DNA from: Acidobacteriota bacterium
GTDB lineage: Bacteria; Acidobacteriota; Terriglobia; Terriglobales; Acidobacteriaceae
Direction of reading: 5' to 3'
DNA length: 18,102 bases
Assembly (NCBI GenBank): GCA_025353435.1
Contig: JANXQR010000229.1
Coordinates: 1 to 18,102, forward strand
The position numbers were made by a program, and so were the translations under genes. Positions 7,021 through 15,219 of this stretch are shown piece by piece; the stretch's first letter is position 1, and the number at the start of each line of letters is the position of its first letter. The notes under the pieces were generated by a model that ran no database searches, was not told the origin of the DNA, and was given only the letters and a program-made list of their open reading frames with translations.

Positions 7021-10000
7021 CTACTCCGCCGGATCGTAGTTGAGATTTGGTCCAAGCCAGCGCTCCACTTCGACGCGGCTCAACCCTTTGCGCACTTGAT
7101 AATCGGCAATTTGGTCGTGGTCGATCTTGCCTAGACTGAAGTACTTGGCCTCCGGATGCGCAAAGTAAAGCCCGCTCACGCTCGATCCCGGCCACATGGC
7201 AAACGACTCCGTCAGCAGCATGCCGGTGTTCGCTTCCACATCCAGAAGCCGCCAAATCGTTCCTTTTTCCGTGTGGTCGGGGCACGCAGGATACCCCGGC
7301 GCCGGCCGAATCCCGCGATACTTCTCGTGGATCAGTTCATCGACGTTGAGGTTCTCCGCGCATCCATAACCCCATTCATCGCGCACACGCTTGTGCAGGC
7401 ACTCCGCAAACGCCTCCGCCAGCCGATCCGCAATCGCTTCTGCCATGATTGCGTTGTAGTCATCGTGCTTCGCTCGGAAACCATCGCAAAGCTTCTTCAA
7501 TCCGATCCCGCTCGTTACCGCGAACGCTCCAATCGAATCCGGCAGGCCCGTTTCCTTTGGTGCGATGAAATCCGCCAGCGACTTGCAAGGTTCGCTGCCT
7601 TCGCGAGCGGCTTGCTGTCGCAGAAAATGAAACTGCTCCAGAACCGCGCCGCCATCGGTATACAACTCAATATCGTCGCCGATTGCGTTCGCTGGGAAAA
7701 GTCCGTAAGCGCCACGCGCCGTCAGCAAATTCTCTTCGATAATCTGATCCAGCAGCGCATTCGCTTCTGCAAACAAGAGCCGCGCCTGCTCTCCCTGCGC
7801 CTTGTCATCGAGTATCCGCGGATAAACGCCCTTCAATTCCCAGGTGTGGAAGAACGGCGTCCAGTCGATATACGCGCGCAGTGTCGCAAGCGGAAAATTG
7901 TCCAGCACGCGCACGCCCGTGAAAGAAGGCGATGCCAGATCCTCGGCGCGCCACTCTATCGGTGTTCTCCGGTGCCGCGCTGTCTCGATGGAAACCAGCT
8001 TCGCACGCGGCGACGCATGCGCCTTGCGCAGCGCGTCATAATCCGCACGATGCTTGGCGACAAAATCCGCTTTGCCGTCCTCACTCAGCAGGCTCGTGGT
8101 CACCGGCACAGCGCGGCTCGCATCCAGAACGTGCACAACCGGCTCGCTGTAGTGCGGCGCAATCTTCACCGCTGTGTGCGCGCGGCTGGTGGTCGCTCCG
8201 CCAATCAGCAACGGCAGCTTGAAACCCTGCCGTTCCATCTCGCGCGCCACGTGCACCATCTCATCGAGCGAAGGCGTAATCAATCCGCTCAGCCCAATCA
8301 GGTCGGCTTTCTCGGCCTTTGCTCGTTCGAGGATCTTTTCGCTGGACACCATCACGCCCATGTCGATGACTTCATAGTTATTGCACGCTAGCACTACGCC
8401 CACAATGTTCTTGCCGATATCGTGCACGTCGCCCTTAACCGTGGCCAGCACAATTTTTCCCTGCGTGCGCACTTCCTGGCCGGCCGCGATCATCTCCGCC
8501 TTTTCGGCCTCCATGTACGGTGTCAGATACGCAACGGCCTTCTTCATCACGCGCGCACTCTTGACCACCTGCGGCAGAAACATCTTGCCCGCGCCAAACA
8601 AATCGCCAACCACGCTCATGCCGTCCATCAGCGGGCCTTCAATCACGGAAAGCGGCCGGCCAAACTTTGCGCGAGCCTCTTCCGTGTCGATGTCGATGAA
8701 CTCGTCGATGCCCTTGACCAGCGAGTGCGACAGCCGCTCCTCTACAGTCCCATTGCGCCATTCATCGGCCTTTTTCTCGATCGCAGCGCCGGGGGCCTCC
8801 GCCTTCAGCTTCTCGCCGTACTGCACCAGCCGCTCCGCCGCATCTGGTCTACGGTTCAGCAGTACGTCTTCGACAAGCACCTTCAGCTCCGGCTCAATCT
8901 CCTCGTACACCTCAAGCATTCCGGCATTCACAATGCCCATATCCATGCCTGCGGCAATCGCGTGATACAGAAATGCTGAGTGCATCGCTTCGCGAACCTT
9001 GTTGTTGCCGCGGAAGCTGAACGAAATATTCGAAACGCCGCCACTCACCTTCGCATGCGGCAAATTCCTCTTGATCCAGCGGGTTGCATTGATGAAGTCA
9101 ACTGCGTAGTTGTTATGCTCCTCCATGCCCGTCGCGACGGTCAGGATATTCGGATCGAATATGATGTCCTCGGCAGGGAACTCGACTTCGTCCACAAGAA
9201 TTCGATATGCGCGCTCGCAGATGCGAATCTTCTCCTCGAAGCTCGAAGCCTGCCCATTCTCATCGAATGCCATCACCACCACGGCCGCACCATACTTCAG
9301 CACCTTCGCCGCATGCTCGCGAAACTTCTCTTCGCCTTCCTTCAGCGAAATGGAGTTCACAATGCCCTTGCCCTGTATGCACTTCAGCCCCGCTTCAATG
9401 ACCTCCCACTTTGAGGAGTCAACCATGAACGGAACTTTGGCTACCTCCGGCTCGCTGGCCAGCAGCTGCAGATAGCGCGACATCGCAGCTACGCCGTCAA
9501 TCATGCCTTCATCCATGCAGATGTCGATCACGTTGGCGCCGTTCTCCACCTGCTGGCGCGCCACGCTTACTGCTTCCTCGTACTTGCCTTCCTTCACCAA
9601 TTTCGCGAACTTCGGCGACCCCGCCACATTCGTTCGCTCGCCGATCATAATGAAGGAGCCAGGCTGCTGCTTGAACGGTTGCGATCCTGAGAGGCGCAGA
9701 GGCCGCGTCTCCAACGGCGCACTTTCTGGGGGCACATCCGCGGGAATGGCAACGCTGCCTTTCGCGGTAGCAAGCTCGACCGGTTCCGCACCCGGCACAC
9801 GCGGCGGCATGCCATCCAGTTCCCTTGCAATCGCCGCAATATGCTCCGGCGTGTTACCGCAGCATCCGCCCGCAATGTTGATCAGACCTCCGCGCGCGAA
9901 GTTGCCGAGGTAGCGCCCCATGTCCGTTGGATCGAGATCAAACCCCGTCGCCGACAGTGGATTTGGCAACCCCGCGTTCGGGTAGCACGAGATGGCCGTA

Positions 10001-10884
10001 TTCGATTTCTGCGAGAGCTCTGCAAGAAACGGATACATCAAGTCCGGCCCCAACGAGCAGTTCAGCCCCACCGACAGCGGCTTCACATGCTCCACCGCGT
10101 TCCAGAACGCTTCAATCGTTTGCGCCGAGATCATGGTCTCGCCGCCGCGGCCCACGGCTGCCGAAATCATCACCGGCAGTTCCCGCCCTTGCGCCGTCAG
10201 GCCGTCCTCATCGAACACATCGCGGATCGCCACCAGTGCGGCTTTGGCGTTGAGCGAGTCGAAGATCGTCTCCACCAACAACAGATCGGATCCGCCCGCG
10301 ATGAGCGCCCTCACCTGGTGCGCATACGCTGCCTTCACCTGGTCGAACGTCACCACGCGGAAGCCCGGATCGTCCGCATCCGGAGAGTTCGAAAGCGATA
10401 CCGTCAGCGGTCCCACTGCGCCCGCCACAAACCGCGGCCGTCCGGTCGCGTTGGCTATGCGATCTGCCCACTCGCGACACTGCCGCGCCGACTGCTCGTT
10501 GATCTCCCACGCCAAATCATTCAGGGAATTATCGTCAATGATTTTCTGGTAGAACTCAGGGTCCTTCCGGCCGCCCTTCTCACGCGGGTCCTCAACAAAA
10601 AACTCGCTCTGCGCAATGCTGGTCGCGCCAAACGTGTTGGTCTCGATGATGTCCGCGCCTGCCTCCAGAAACCGGCGATGAATGTCGCCGATCATCTCCG
10701 GCTGCGTCAGCGAGAATAGGTCGCCATTGTTCAGCAGGTCCTTGTCCGCGTTCTTGAACCGCTCCCCGCGGATATCGGCTTCCTTCATCCCGTAGGTGCG
10801 GATGGTCGTGCCCATCGCTCCATCAATAATGGCGATGCGGCTTTCGAGAACCTTCTGAAGCGGATGCTTATGCTCTGTTGTCAT
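7021..10884 (-). CDS. metH: Cobalamin-dependent methionine synthase
   Basis: Transfers the methyl group of 5-methyltetrahydrofolate to homocysteine through enzyme-bound cobalamin, making methionine in the cytosol. All four modules are present in 1287 residues (E. coli MetH is about 1227). The homocysteine domain has zinc ligands C276 (LNCSLGP) and C341-C342 (GGCCGNTPEH). The pterin domain starts at IGERTNVAGS (414-423). The B12 cap and Rossmann domain have the cobalt-ligating H821 in GDVHDIGKN. The C-terminal AdoMet-dependent reactivation domain carries RPAPGYP (1193-1199). The ATG at 10884 has AGGGAG directly upstream and overlaps by ATGA the stop of a possible small gene. No B12 or SAM riboswitch was recognised upstream. 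Long antisense frames inside it are composition shadows. Confidence 0.98.
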   Translation of the reverse strand: MTTEHKHPLQKVLESRIAIIDGAMGTTIRTYGMKEADIRGERFKNADKDLLNNGDLFSLTQPEMIGDIHRRFLEAGADIIETNTFGATSIAQSEFFVEDPREKGGRKDPEFYQKIIDDNSLNDLAWEINEQSARQCREWADRIANATGRPRFVAGAVGPLTVSLSNSPDADDPGFRVVTFDQVKAAYAHQVRALIAGGSDLLLVETIFDSLNAKAALVAIRDVFDEDGLTAQGRELPVMISAAVGRGGETMISAQTIEAFWNAVEHVKPLSVGLNCSLGPDLMYPFLAELSQKSNTAISCYPNAGLPNPLSATGFDLDPTDMGRYLGNFARGGLINIAGGCCGNTPEHIAAIARELDGMPPRVPGAEPVELATAKGSVAIPADVPPESAPLETRPLRLSGSQPFKQQPGSFIMIGERTNVAGSPKFAKLVKEGKYEEAVSVARQQVENGANVIDICMDEGMIDGVAAMSRYLQLLASEPEVAKVPFMVDSSKWEVIEAGLKCIQGKGIVNSISLKEGEEKFREHAAKVLKYGAAVVVMAFDENGQASSFEEKIRICERAYRILVDEVEFPAEDIIFDPNILTVATGMEEHNNYAVDFINATRWIKRNLPHAKVSGGVSNISFSFRGNNKVREAMHSAFLYHAIAAGMDMGIVNAGMLEVYEEIEPELKVLVEDVLLNRRPDAAERLVQYGEKLKAEAPGAAIEKKADEWRNGTVEERLSHSLVKGIDEFIDIDTEEARAKFGRPLSVIEGPLMDGMSVVGDLFGAGKMFLPQVVKSARVMKKAVAYLTPYMEAEKAEMIAAGQEVRTQGKIVLATVKGDVHDIGKNIVGVVLACNNYEVIDMGVMVSSEKILERAKAEKADLIGLSGLITPSLDEMVHVAREMERQGFKLPLLIGGATTSRAHTAVKIAPHYSEPVVHVLDASRAVPVTTSLLSEDGKADFVAKHRADYDALRKAHASPRAKLVSIETARHRRTPIEWRAEDLASPSFTGVRVLDNFPLATLRAYIDWTPFFHTWELKGVYPRILDDKAQGEQARLLFAEANALLDQIIEENLLTARGAYGLFPANAIGDDIELYTDGGAVLEQFHFLRQQAAREGSEPCKSLADFIAPKETGLPDSIGAFAVTSGIGLKKLCDGFRAKHDDYNAIMAEAIADRLAEAFAECLHKRVRDEWGYGCAENLNVDELIHEKYRGIRPAPGYPACPDHTEKGTIWRLLDVEANTGMLLTESFAMWPGSSVSGLYFAHPEAKYFSLGKIDHDQIADYQVRKGLSRVEVERWLGPNLNYDPAE

Positions 10885-11183
10885 GTCTCCCTGGTGGCGA
10901 ATTGAAAGGATTGCTTCCTGCGCCGGTTTCTGCCCGATAAATCAATGAACGGCCTCAGTACAACCGACATGCACGAATTGCAAAGGCTGAAGGGCCTGCT
11001 TCCATCATAACGAACCGTCTGTCTATCAGATGCGGTTCGCCATTGGCCGATGCAGAACAGGCACTTGGGTATTCTGTTTCTCGCACTTGAGACATCGGAA
11101 AGCAGAACCTCGATGCTAACCACATCAGGCTTTTTCTGTTGCAGCGCGAGACGGAACCGGCTAACGTTGGGTCGATTGCTCAC
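10881..11183 (-). CDS. Possible small CxxC/CxxC (zinc-ribbon-like) protein preceding metH
   Basis: A 100-residue frame opens at GTG 11183 and ends with a TGA that overlaps the metH ATG as ATGA, a typical sign of translational coupling. Two cysteine pairs, CLFC and CNSC, lie 23 residues apart in the middle of the protein, a spacing compatible with a zinc ribbon or treble-clef knuckle. The N-terminus contains a plausible strand (VVSIEVLLSDV) and the C-terminus is basic (SGRNRRRKQSF). Against it: no good Shine-Dalgarno precedes GTG 11183, and the frame also covers what must be the metH leader and part of the divergent promoter region. A later GTG in the frame (GVVSIEVLL region) is an alternative start. 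I do not recognise a named family. It could be a chance open frame. Confidence 0.4.
   Translation of the reverse strand: MSNRPNVSRFRLALQQKKPDVVSIEVLLSDVSSARNRIPKCLFCIGQWRTASDRQTVRYDGSRPFSLCNSCMSVVLRPFIDLSGRNRRRKQSFQFATRET
11011..11039 (-). promoter_or_regulatory. Bulged hairpin in the metH leader
   Basis: CGAACCG-TCTG (11011-11021) pairs with CAGA (11027-11030) and CGGTTCG (11033-11039), giving an 11-bp stem with a 5-nt loop and a 2-nt bulge, roughly 130-155 nt upstream of metH. It falls between the two cysteine pairs of the possible small gene. It could be a regulatory RNA element of metH, but no U-run follows on the minus strand and it matches no riboswitch class that I recognise. Confidence 0.35.
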
Positions 11184-11204
11184 TATCTAATTTCTGGAGC
11201 CGCC

Positions 11205-13088
11205 ATGAATCTGAGGCCTTTGTTTATTGTCGTCGCGCTCACCGTATCCACCTCAGCAGCCATTGCCGCCCAGATTCCCGCACCTACCGTCGCCGTCTCG
11301 TCAGAACTCACGCTCCCCGCCACCACACGCGGTCAGTCCGTCACCGTCTACGGCACATTTCCCGCAACACCCATCAAGGTCAATCTCCGCTCCAGCAAGC
11401 CCGCTGACAAGGGCATTCCGATCGATGCAACTGTCAGCGACGACAGAAAGAGCATCACGTTCATGGTGCCTTCAGACGCGCCAGTTGGCAGCTTCCTCGT
11501 CTTCGTAGAAACCGGCTCCCAGGAGGTCCCAGTCCCCGGCGAACTGCGCATTCAGCCCGACGAGATGGCCAAAGTGACGCTCGACTCTGTTGCCCCAGTT
11601 ACCGGTTATCGCAACTCCGGCAGCGGCGGCTACGACTTCGTGATGGCGGGCCAGAATCTTGCTCACCTGGCCTCCGACAACAAGGTGATCAAGGTTGGAT
11701 ACGGCGCACTGACTGCCGGAAACCCCGCGGAATGCGTGGACGCCGCTGCCATGAAGAAGGCGCAAAAAATCTGCTTATCTTACGACCTTGGCATGGAGGG
11801 CATCCGGCTCAATGTCCTCAACTATCACTCCCAGCGCTACGAGGGCCAGGTCAGCTTTGCGGTCAAGGCAGGCAACAATACTTCTGGCCCGCAGAAGGTT
11901 ACATTCTCACTCCCGCGCCCTGAAACCCTCCGCTTCTTCTCAATTGCTGTGTTCCTGGCGTTGGCGGGTATCGTCTTTGCCCTGGTTCGTCGCGGAGTAC
12001 GGGAAAACAGGCTTGCCGGTGAGCACAATGGGCCACTTGCAGCCTTCTTTTTGGACCGCCAAACGAACTCCTTCAGTTTGTCCAAATTCCAGATCCTGGC
12101 CTGGACCACGGTCGCCATCTTTGGCTACGTCTACCTGTATCTTTGCCGCACCATGGTGCAGTGGAATTTCACGTTGCCGCCCATTCCGGACGGGCTGCCG
12201 ACGCTGCTGGGGGTTAGCGCCGGGACGACCGTGGCGGCGACCGGAATCACAGCCCAGCACGGGTCAAAGGGGGCGGGACCAATTCATCCGTCCATGGCGG
12301 ACTTCATCAGTTCGGGGGGCATAATCGCCGGCGAGCGCTTCCAGTTCTTTGTTTGGACGCTGGTTGGGTGCCTCGGTTTCCTGGGGATCATTCTCTCGAC
12401 CGATCCCGCTTCGCTTACCCAGATGCCCGACATCAACGGTACGTTCCTCACCCTGCTGGGCATCAGCTCTGCGGGCTACCTTGCCGGCAAGCTGGTTCGC
12501 AACCCCGGGCCGATCATCCAGTTGCTGACGATCTCCGAGATCACGCCGGCGGCGGGCAAAAATCCAGCCATCATGAAGCTGGAGGTCAAGGGCCAGAACC
12601 TGTCCGACCAGGCAGTGGTAAAGGTCGACCAGAAGGAATTGGGCCCCCAACAGTACAGCATTTCCGGAATTGCGAAGCAGGATTCAACGGCGAACAGCCC
12701 CTACTTTTCAACCATGCTGATAACTCTCAACGATGCGGACAGCTACTTATCCGGCACGCACCTGGTCTACCTTGTGAACGATGATGGGCAATCGGCCACC
12801 GAATCCTTCCCGCTGAATCCACTGAGCCTCGATCCGTTCGCGGAGGCAGTCAAGGCGGGGCAGGATCCGATTACCGTGCACCTGGTGGGAAGAAACTTCG
12901 CGGCGGGCTTCCACGGCACATGGAAAGACGCGACCGGGGCTTCATTCATCGTTCCCGACGCCAATATCAAATTCGTCGACGAGAACCATCTGGATGTGAC
13001 GTTTGTTCCTGGCGCTGCAGGCTCCGGAAAGCTGATCCTGGAAACGCCGGCCAGGCTGCAGGGAATTGCTGAAATCAAAGTGAGCTGA
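11205..13088 (+). CDS. Exported membrane protein with Ig-like domains flanking a duplicated transmembrane unit, function unknown
   Basis: A 627-residue protein. A signal peptide (residues 1-22, MNLRPLFIVVALTVSTSAA, cleavage near AIAAQ) is followed by Ig/IPT-like beta segments (about 25-118 and 122-238). Hydrophobic segments lie at about 243-263, 297-316, 330-350, 379-398 and 412-428. Two more IPT/TIG-like segments follow (about 441-535 and 553-627, with the GQNLSDQAVVKV and VGRNFAAGF turns). The membrane part is a repeat: SKFQILAWTTVAIFGYVYLYL...PDGLPTLLGVSAG matches ERFQFFVWTLVGCLGFLGIIL...PDINGTFLTLLGISSAG. The ATG at 11205 is preferred over an upstream in-frame start because GGAG lies 5 nt before it and the signal peptide begins there. 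It diverges from metH. The fold suggests a surface-anchored or envelope-organising protein, but no catalytic motif was seen. Confidence 0.85.
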   Translation: MNLRPLFIVVALTVSTSAAIAAQIPAPTVAVSSELTLPATTRGQSVTVYGTFPATPIKVNLRSSKPADKGIPIDATVSDDRKSITFMVPSDAPVGSFLVFVETGSQEVPVPGELRIQPDEMAKVTLDSVAPVTGYRNSGSGGYDFVMAGQNLAHLASDNKVIKVGYGALTAGNPAECVDAAAMKKAQKICLSYDLGMEGIRLNVLNYHSQRYEGQVSFAVKAGNNTSGPQKVTFSLPRPETLRFFSIAVFLALAGIVFALVRRGVRENRLAGEHNGPLAAFFLDRQTNSFSLSKFQILAWTTVAIFGYVYLYLCRTMVQWNFTLPPIPDGLPTLLGVSAGTTVAATGITAQHGSKGAGPIHPSMADFISSGGIIAGERFQFFVWTLVGCLGFLGIILSTDPASLTQMPDINGTFLTLLGISSAGYLAGKLVRNPGPIIQLLTISEITPAAGKNPAIMKLEVKGQNLSDQAVVKVDQKELGPQQYSISGIAKQDSTANSPYFSTMLITLNDADSYLSGTHLVYLVNDDGQSATESFPLNPLSLDPFAEAVKAGQDPITVHLVGRNFAAGFHGTWKDATGASFIVPDANIKFVDENHLDVTFVPGAAGSGKLILETPARLQGIAEIKVS

Positions 13089-13353
13089 TCCCGAGCGGAG
13101 TTGCGCAAACATCCGCAGAGGGCCGTTCTATCGCGATTTCATTCCGCACGATACTGCGAATCTTGGCATCTAAGAACAGAGTCAAATTACCGCGCTCGCG
13201 AAAATTATTTTGCAGCGCCGCGAAACTTTTCATCCTGCCAAGAGTCTACGCATGTAAGGCGTGGTCTCTGTCCGGGCACATTGCTTTCTATCGATCAAAT
13301 ACAAAAGGTCACTCTGATTGACAGTGAAAGTCTAGACGAATTCAAAAATTCGA

Positions 13354-13387
13354 TCGACTCCGAAAACGGAACCAATTCTGGAGTCGA
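13354..13387. repeat. Inverted repeat TCGACTCC/GGAGTCGA
   Basis: TCGACTCC (13354-13361) and its exact reverse complement (13380-13387) are separated by 18 nt. It lies in a locally AT-richer, gene-free stretch about 270 nt past the end of the membrane protein gene. It could be an operator-type site or a hairpin; nothing else indicates a function. Confidence 0.4.
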
Positions 13388-13531
13388 AGTCATGAAACCC
13401 TCCTTGGTTTATCTCCTCTCAAACTAACTTTTCTTGCGCCGCCGCTTTTTGCGGATGCACATGGTTATCAAACCGGATACCGTCATACCGATTGATTCCC
13501 GCGTGGTCGGCGTTCCCGGCTATGGTGTTGA

Positions 13532-14020
13532 CAATCAGGGTCGAATCCAAACCTGAACAAGGAGACTCGTTTCACTCTCATGGTCACGGACGACATGGCC
13601 GTACCGATGACCACACAGCCTCAGACCGATCCATATCGCCTGATGCATTGACAGCCGAGCGCCGATTTGAACTCGACGCCGGCACCAACGTACGACAACC
13701 AATCTGCACCCGAGACCACTGCACATGCTCCCTCCGATGAGGCTCAACCTGCGCAATATGAAAATGCTGCGGCGCAGTCCGCGCCCTATACCTATGCCCC
13801 GCGCGCGCTACTTACCGCTTATGCCTTTGCCTCGGCAGTCGTCATGCCGGCGCCCGTCGCGCATGGTCCCGTGGTGGTCATGCCAGCCTCGGTCTGCGCA
13901 TACGTTCCTGTAGGGGTCAACCCGGTTCCAGCGCTGCGGATATGCCGCAAGGCCGCGAGTAGTCACGTTGAACTCCGTGCCTGGACGGATGCGGACTTTG
14001 GCGAGATGTGTGTCCGCTGA
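13532..14020 (+). pseudogene. Possible decayed gene, interrupted by a stop
   Basis: In one plus-strand frame, codons 13532-13648 read like protein (NLNKETRFTLMVTDDMAVPM) up to a TGA at 13649. The frame then continues open to 14020 as an Ala/Pro/Gln-rich sequence (APETTAHAPSDEAQPAQYEN region). A neighbouring frame just upstream (VIPIDSRVVGVPGYGVDNQGRI) also reads like coding sequence. Together they suggest one gene broken by a frameshift and a stop. The KETRFTLMV stretch recalls the end of acidobacterial glycine-zipper envelope proteins, but that is a weak impression. No start codon with a ribosome binding site was found. Confidence 0.2.
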
Positions 14021-14106
14021 TTGCAATGGGCTCCGACAGCTCCGACATTCGTGATGTGTGCCGTGCTCCCCTACAATCGGTTTGCACACTCACGGAGGGC
14101 CTTCCG

Positions 14107-15099
14107 TTGTCTCACCGCGGCTTTGACGAGCAGATGGCGGCCCTCGATGCTCTCAAGGGTCAGACGCTTGATCCTCCCGCGATTGGGCTGATCCGGAAAT
14201 CCATCGCGACTCGTAGTAACTTTCTTGTCGCCAAGGCGGCACGCCTGGCTGAAGAAAACCAGCTGGCAGAATTTGTGCCAGAGCTCATTGCAGCGTTCGA
14301 ACGGTTCTTTGTGAACGCGGAGAAGGCCGATCCACAGTGCTGGGCGAAGAATGCGTTGAGCCGTGCGCTGTCGAAATTAGGCTGCCGCGACAAGGACGTG
14401 TTTCTTCGCGGGCTGCATCATCACCAGATGGAGCCGGTGTGGGGCGGGAGATCTGACTCGGCCGGCGCGCTGCGCGCCAATTGCGCACACGCGCTCATGG
14501 GCTGCGAAGGGCTGATTGCTCACGACATCTTGCTTCTGCTGTTGGATTTGATGGCTGATGCGGACAAGGCTGTTCGTGTGGAGGCGGTGCGGGCCATCGC
14601 GCAGCTTGATGATATGGCGGTCCCGGTCTTGCGGCTACGTGCGCTCATTCCCGGCGAAGATCCAGAAGTCCTGTCCGTTTGCTTCAGCGCGCTGCTGGCA
14701 ATCAATCGCGATGCGTCGATTGCATTCGTTGCGCGGTTTCTTGAACTTGGAGACGATGCTGCTGCCGAGGCTGCGTTTGCACTGGCGGAGACGCATGAGC
14801 CGGCTGCGCTCGCCGGGTTGCTCAATCTCCGCCAACACCCTACACCAGCTACAACCGAGCCGTGGTACGCCGGGGTGCTGCTGAGCGCAATCGCACTTAC
14901 GCGGTTGCCGCACGCTGTGACTTATTTGATGGCGCTGATTGAGTCCGAGGATCGTGATGCGCCCGCCGCGATTGAGGCACTGGCGAAGCTGTCGCCGGGA
15001 GCCGAGTTGCGCGCGCGTATCACGCAGGCAGTCGAAGATACCAGCAGCCCGCGGCTGAAGAAAGTCCTGGCGGAGCTCCTTCCTGTGTCGGCCTCCTGA
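14107..15099 (+). CDS. HEAT-repeat protein
   Basis: A 330-residue soluble alpha-helical protein without signal peptide or membrane segment. Repeated paired helices fit HEAT / PBS-lyase-type repeats: about 43-92, 120-165 (DLMADADKAVRVEAVRAIAQL), 170-205 (GEDPEVLSVCFSALLAI), 206-242 and 256-325. Such proteins are scaffolds that bind other proteins. The LHHHQMEPVWGGRSDSAGAL loop (103-122) is rich in polar and aromatic residues and looks like a conserved functional patch of this family, though I cannot name its role. TTG 14107 is chosen as start because GGAGG (14094-14098) lies 8 nt upstream; an in-frame GTG at 14008 has no such site and lies before a possible -10 box (14072-14077). It stands 120 bp before the GH16 gene and is unlikely to share its function. 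Confidence 0.8.
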   Translation: MSHRGFDEQMAALDALKGQTLDPPAIGLIRKSIATRSNFLVAKAARLAEENQLAEFVPELIAAFERFFVNAEKADPQCWAKNALSRALSKLGCRDKDVFLRGLHHHQMEPVWGGRSDSAGALRANCAHALMGCEGLIAHDILLLLLDLMADADKAVRVEAVRAIAQLDDMAVPVLRLRALIPGEDPEVLSVCFSALLAINRDASIAFVARFLELGDDAAAEAAFALAETHEPAALAGLLNLRQHPTPATTEPWYAGVLLSAIALTRLPHAVTYLMALIESEDRDAPAAIEALAKLSPGAELRARITQAVEDTSSPRLKKVLAELLPVSAS

Positions 15100-15140
15100 C
15101 TTACCCGGATTTGCGACCACACCCTATGTGACCCCGTACA

Positions 15141-15169
15141 TTGACGATCCGAACACGCCGTGCTTTGAT
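15141..15169 (+). promoter_or_regulatory. Candidate promoter of the GH16-GH97 unit
   Basis: TTGACG (15141-15146) and TTTGAT (15164-15169) are spaced by 17 bp in the 120-bp gap before the GH16 start at 15220. The -35 is near consensus and the -10 is weaker. It would give a leader of about 45 nt. No operator repeat was noticed around it. Confidence 0.3.
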
Positions 15170-15219
15170 GGACAACGGCGAGCGGCGTCCCGGCTCTTCG
15201 CCCCGAAAGTGAGAGAATC

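Larger units (their letters stand above)
13089..14106. other. Gene-poor region between the membrane protein and HEAT-repeat genes
   Basis: About 1 kb without a convincing intact gene. No clear terminator follows the 13088 stop. The region has an 8-bp inverted repeat (13354-13387), a small CCGC-TTTTT-GCGG hairpin near 13446-13458, and interrupted coding-like stretches (listed separately). A TACAAT -10-like hexamer at 14072-14077 may start the HEAT-repeat gene transcript; its -35 is poor. Confidence 0.5.

Noticed and set aside
7156..8391. 411-codon plus-strand open frame antisense to metH
   Set aside because: It is the GC-rich shadow of metH codon bias. The product is Arg/Gln-rich with no fold-like pattern, and metH on the other strand is complete and unmistakable. 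The same holds for the other plus-strand frames within 7156-10719.
11125..11160. GCGCTGCAAC on the minus strand, resembling the core of the SAH riboswitch
   Set aside because: The flanking GAGG and the pairing arms of the SAH class are missing, the match is only ten bases, and the site is over 240 nt from metH. Probably chance.
10885..11204. Search for a cobalamin or SAM riboswitch before metH
   Set aside because: No B12-box-like or SAM-I-like conserved blocks were recognised by eye. A covariance-model search would be needed to exclude a divergent one.
13808..14089. 93-codon minus-strand frame with an RIRPGTEFNV stretch
   Set aside because: A short suggestive motif only. The rest is His/Arg-rich shadow-like sequence, with no ribosome binding site.
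14008..14106. GTG 14008 as start of the HEAT-repeat gene
   Set aside because: No ribosome binding site precedes it. TTG 14107 has GGAGG at good spacing, and a -10-like TACAAT lies between the two.
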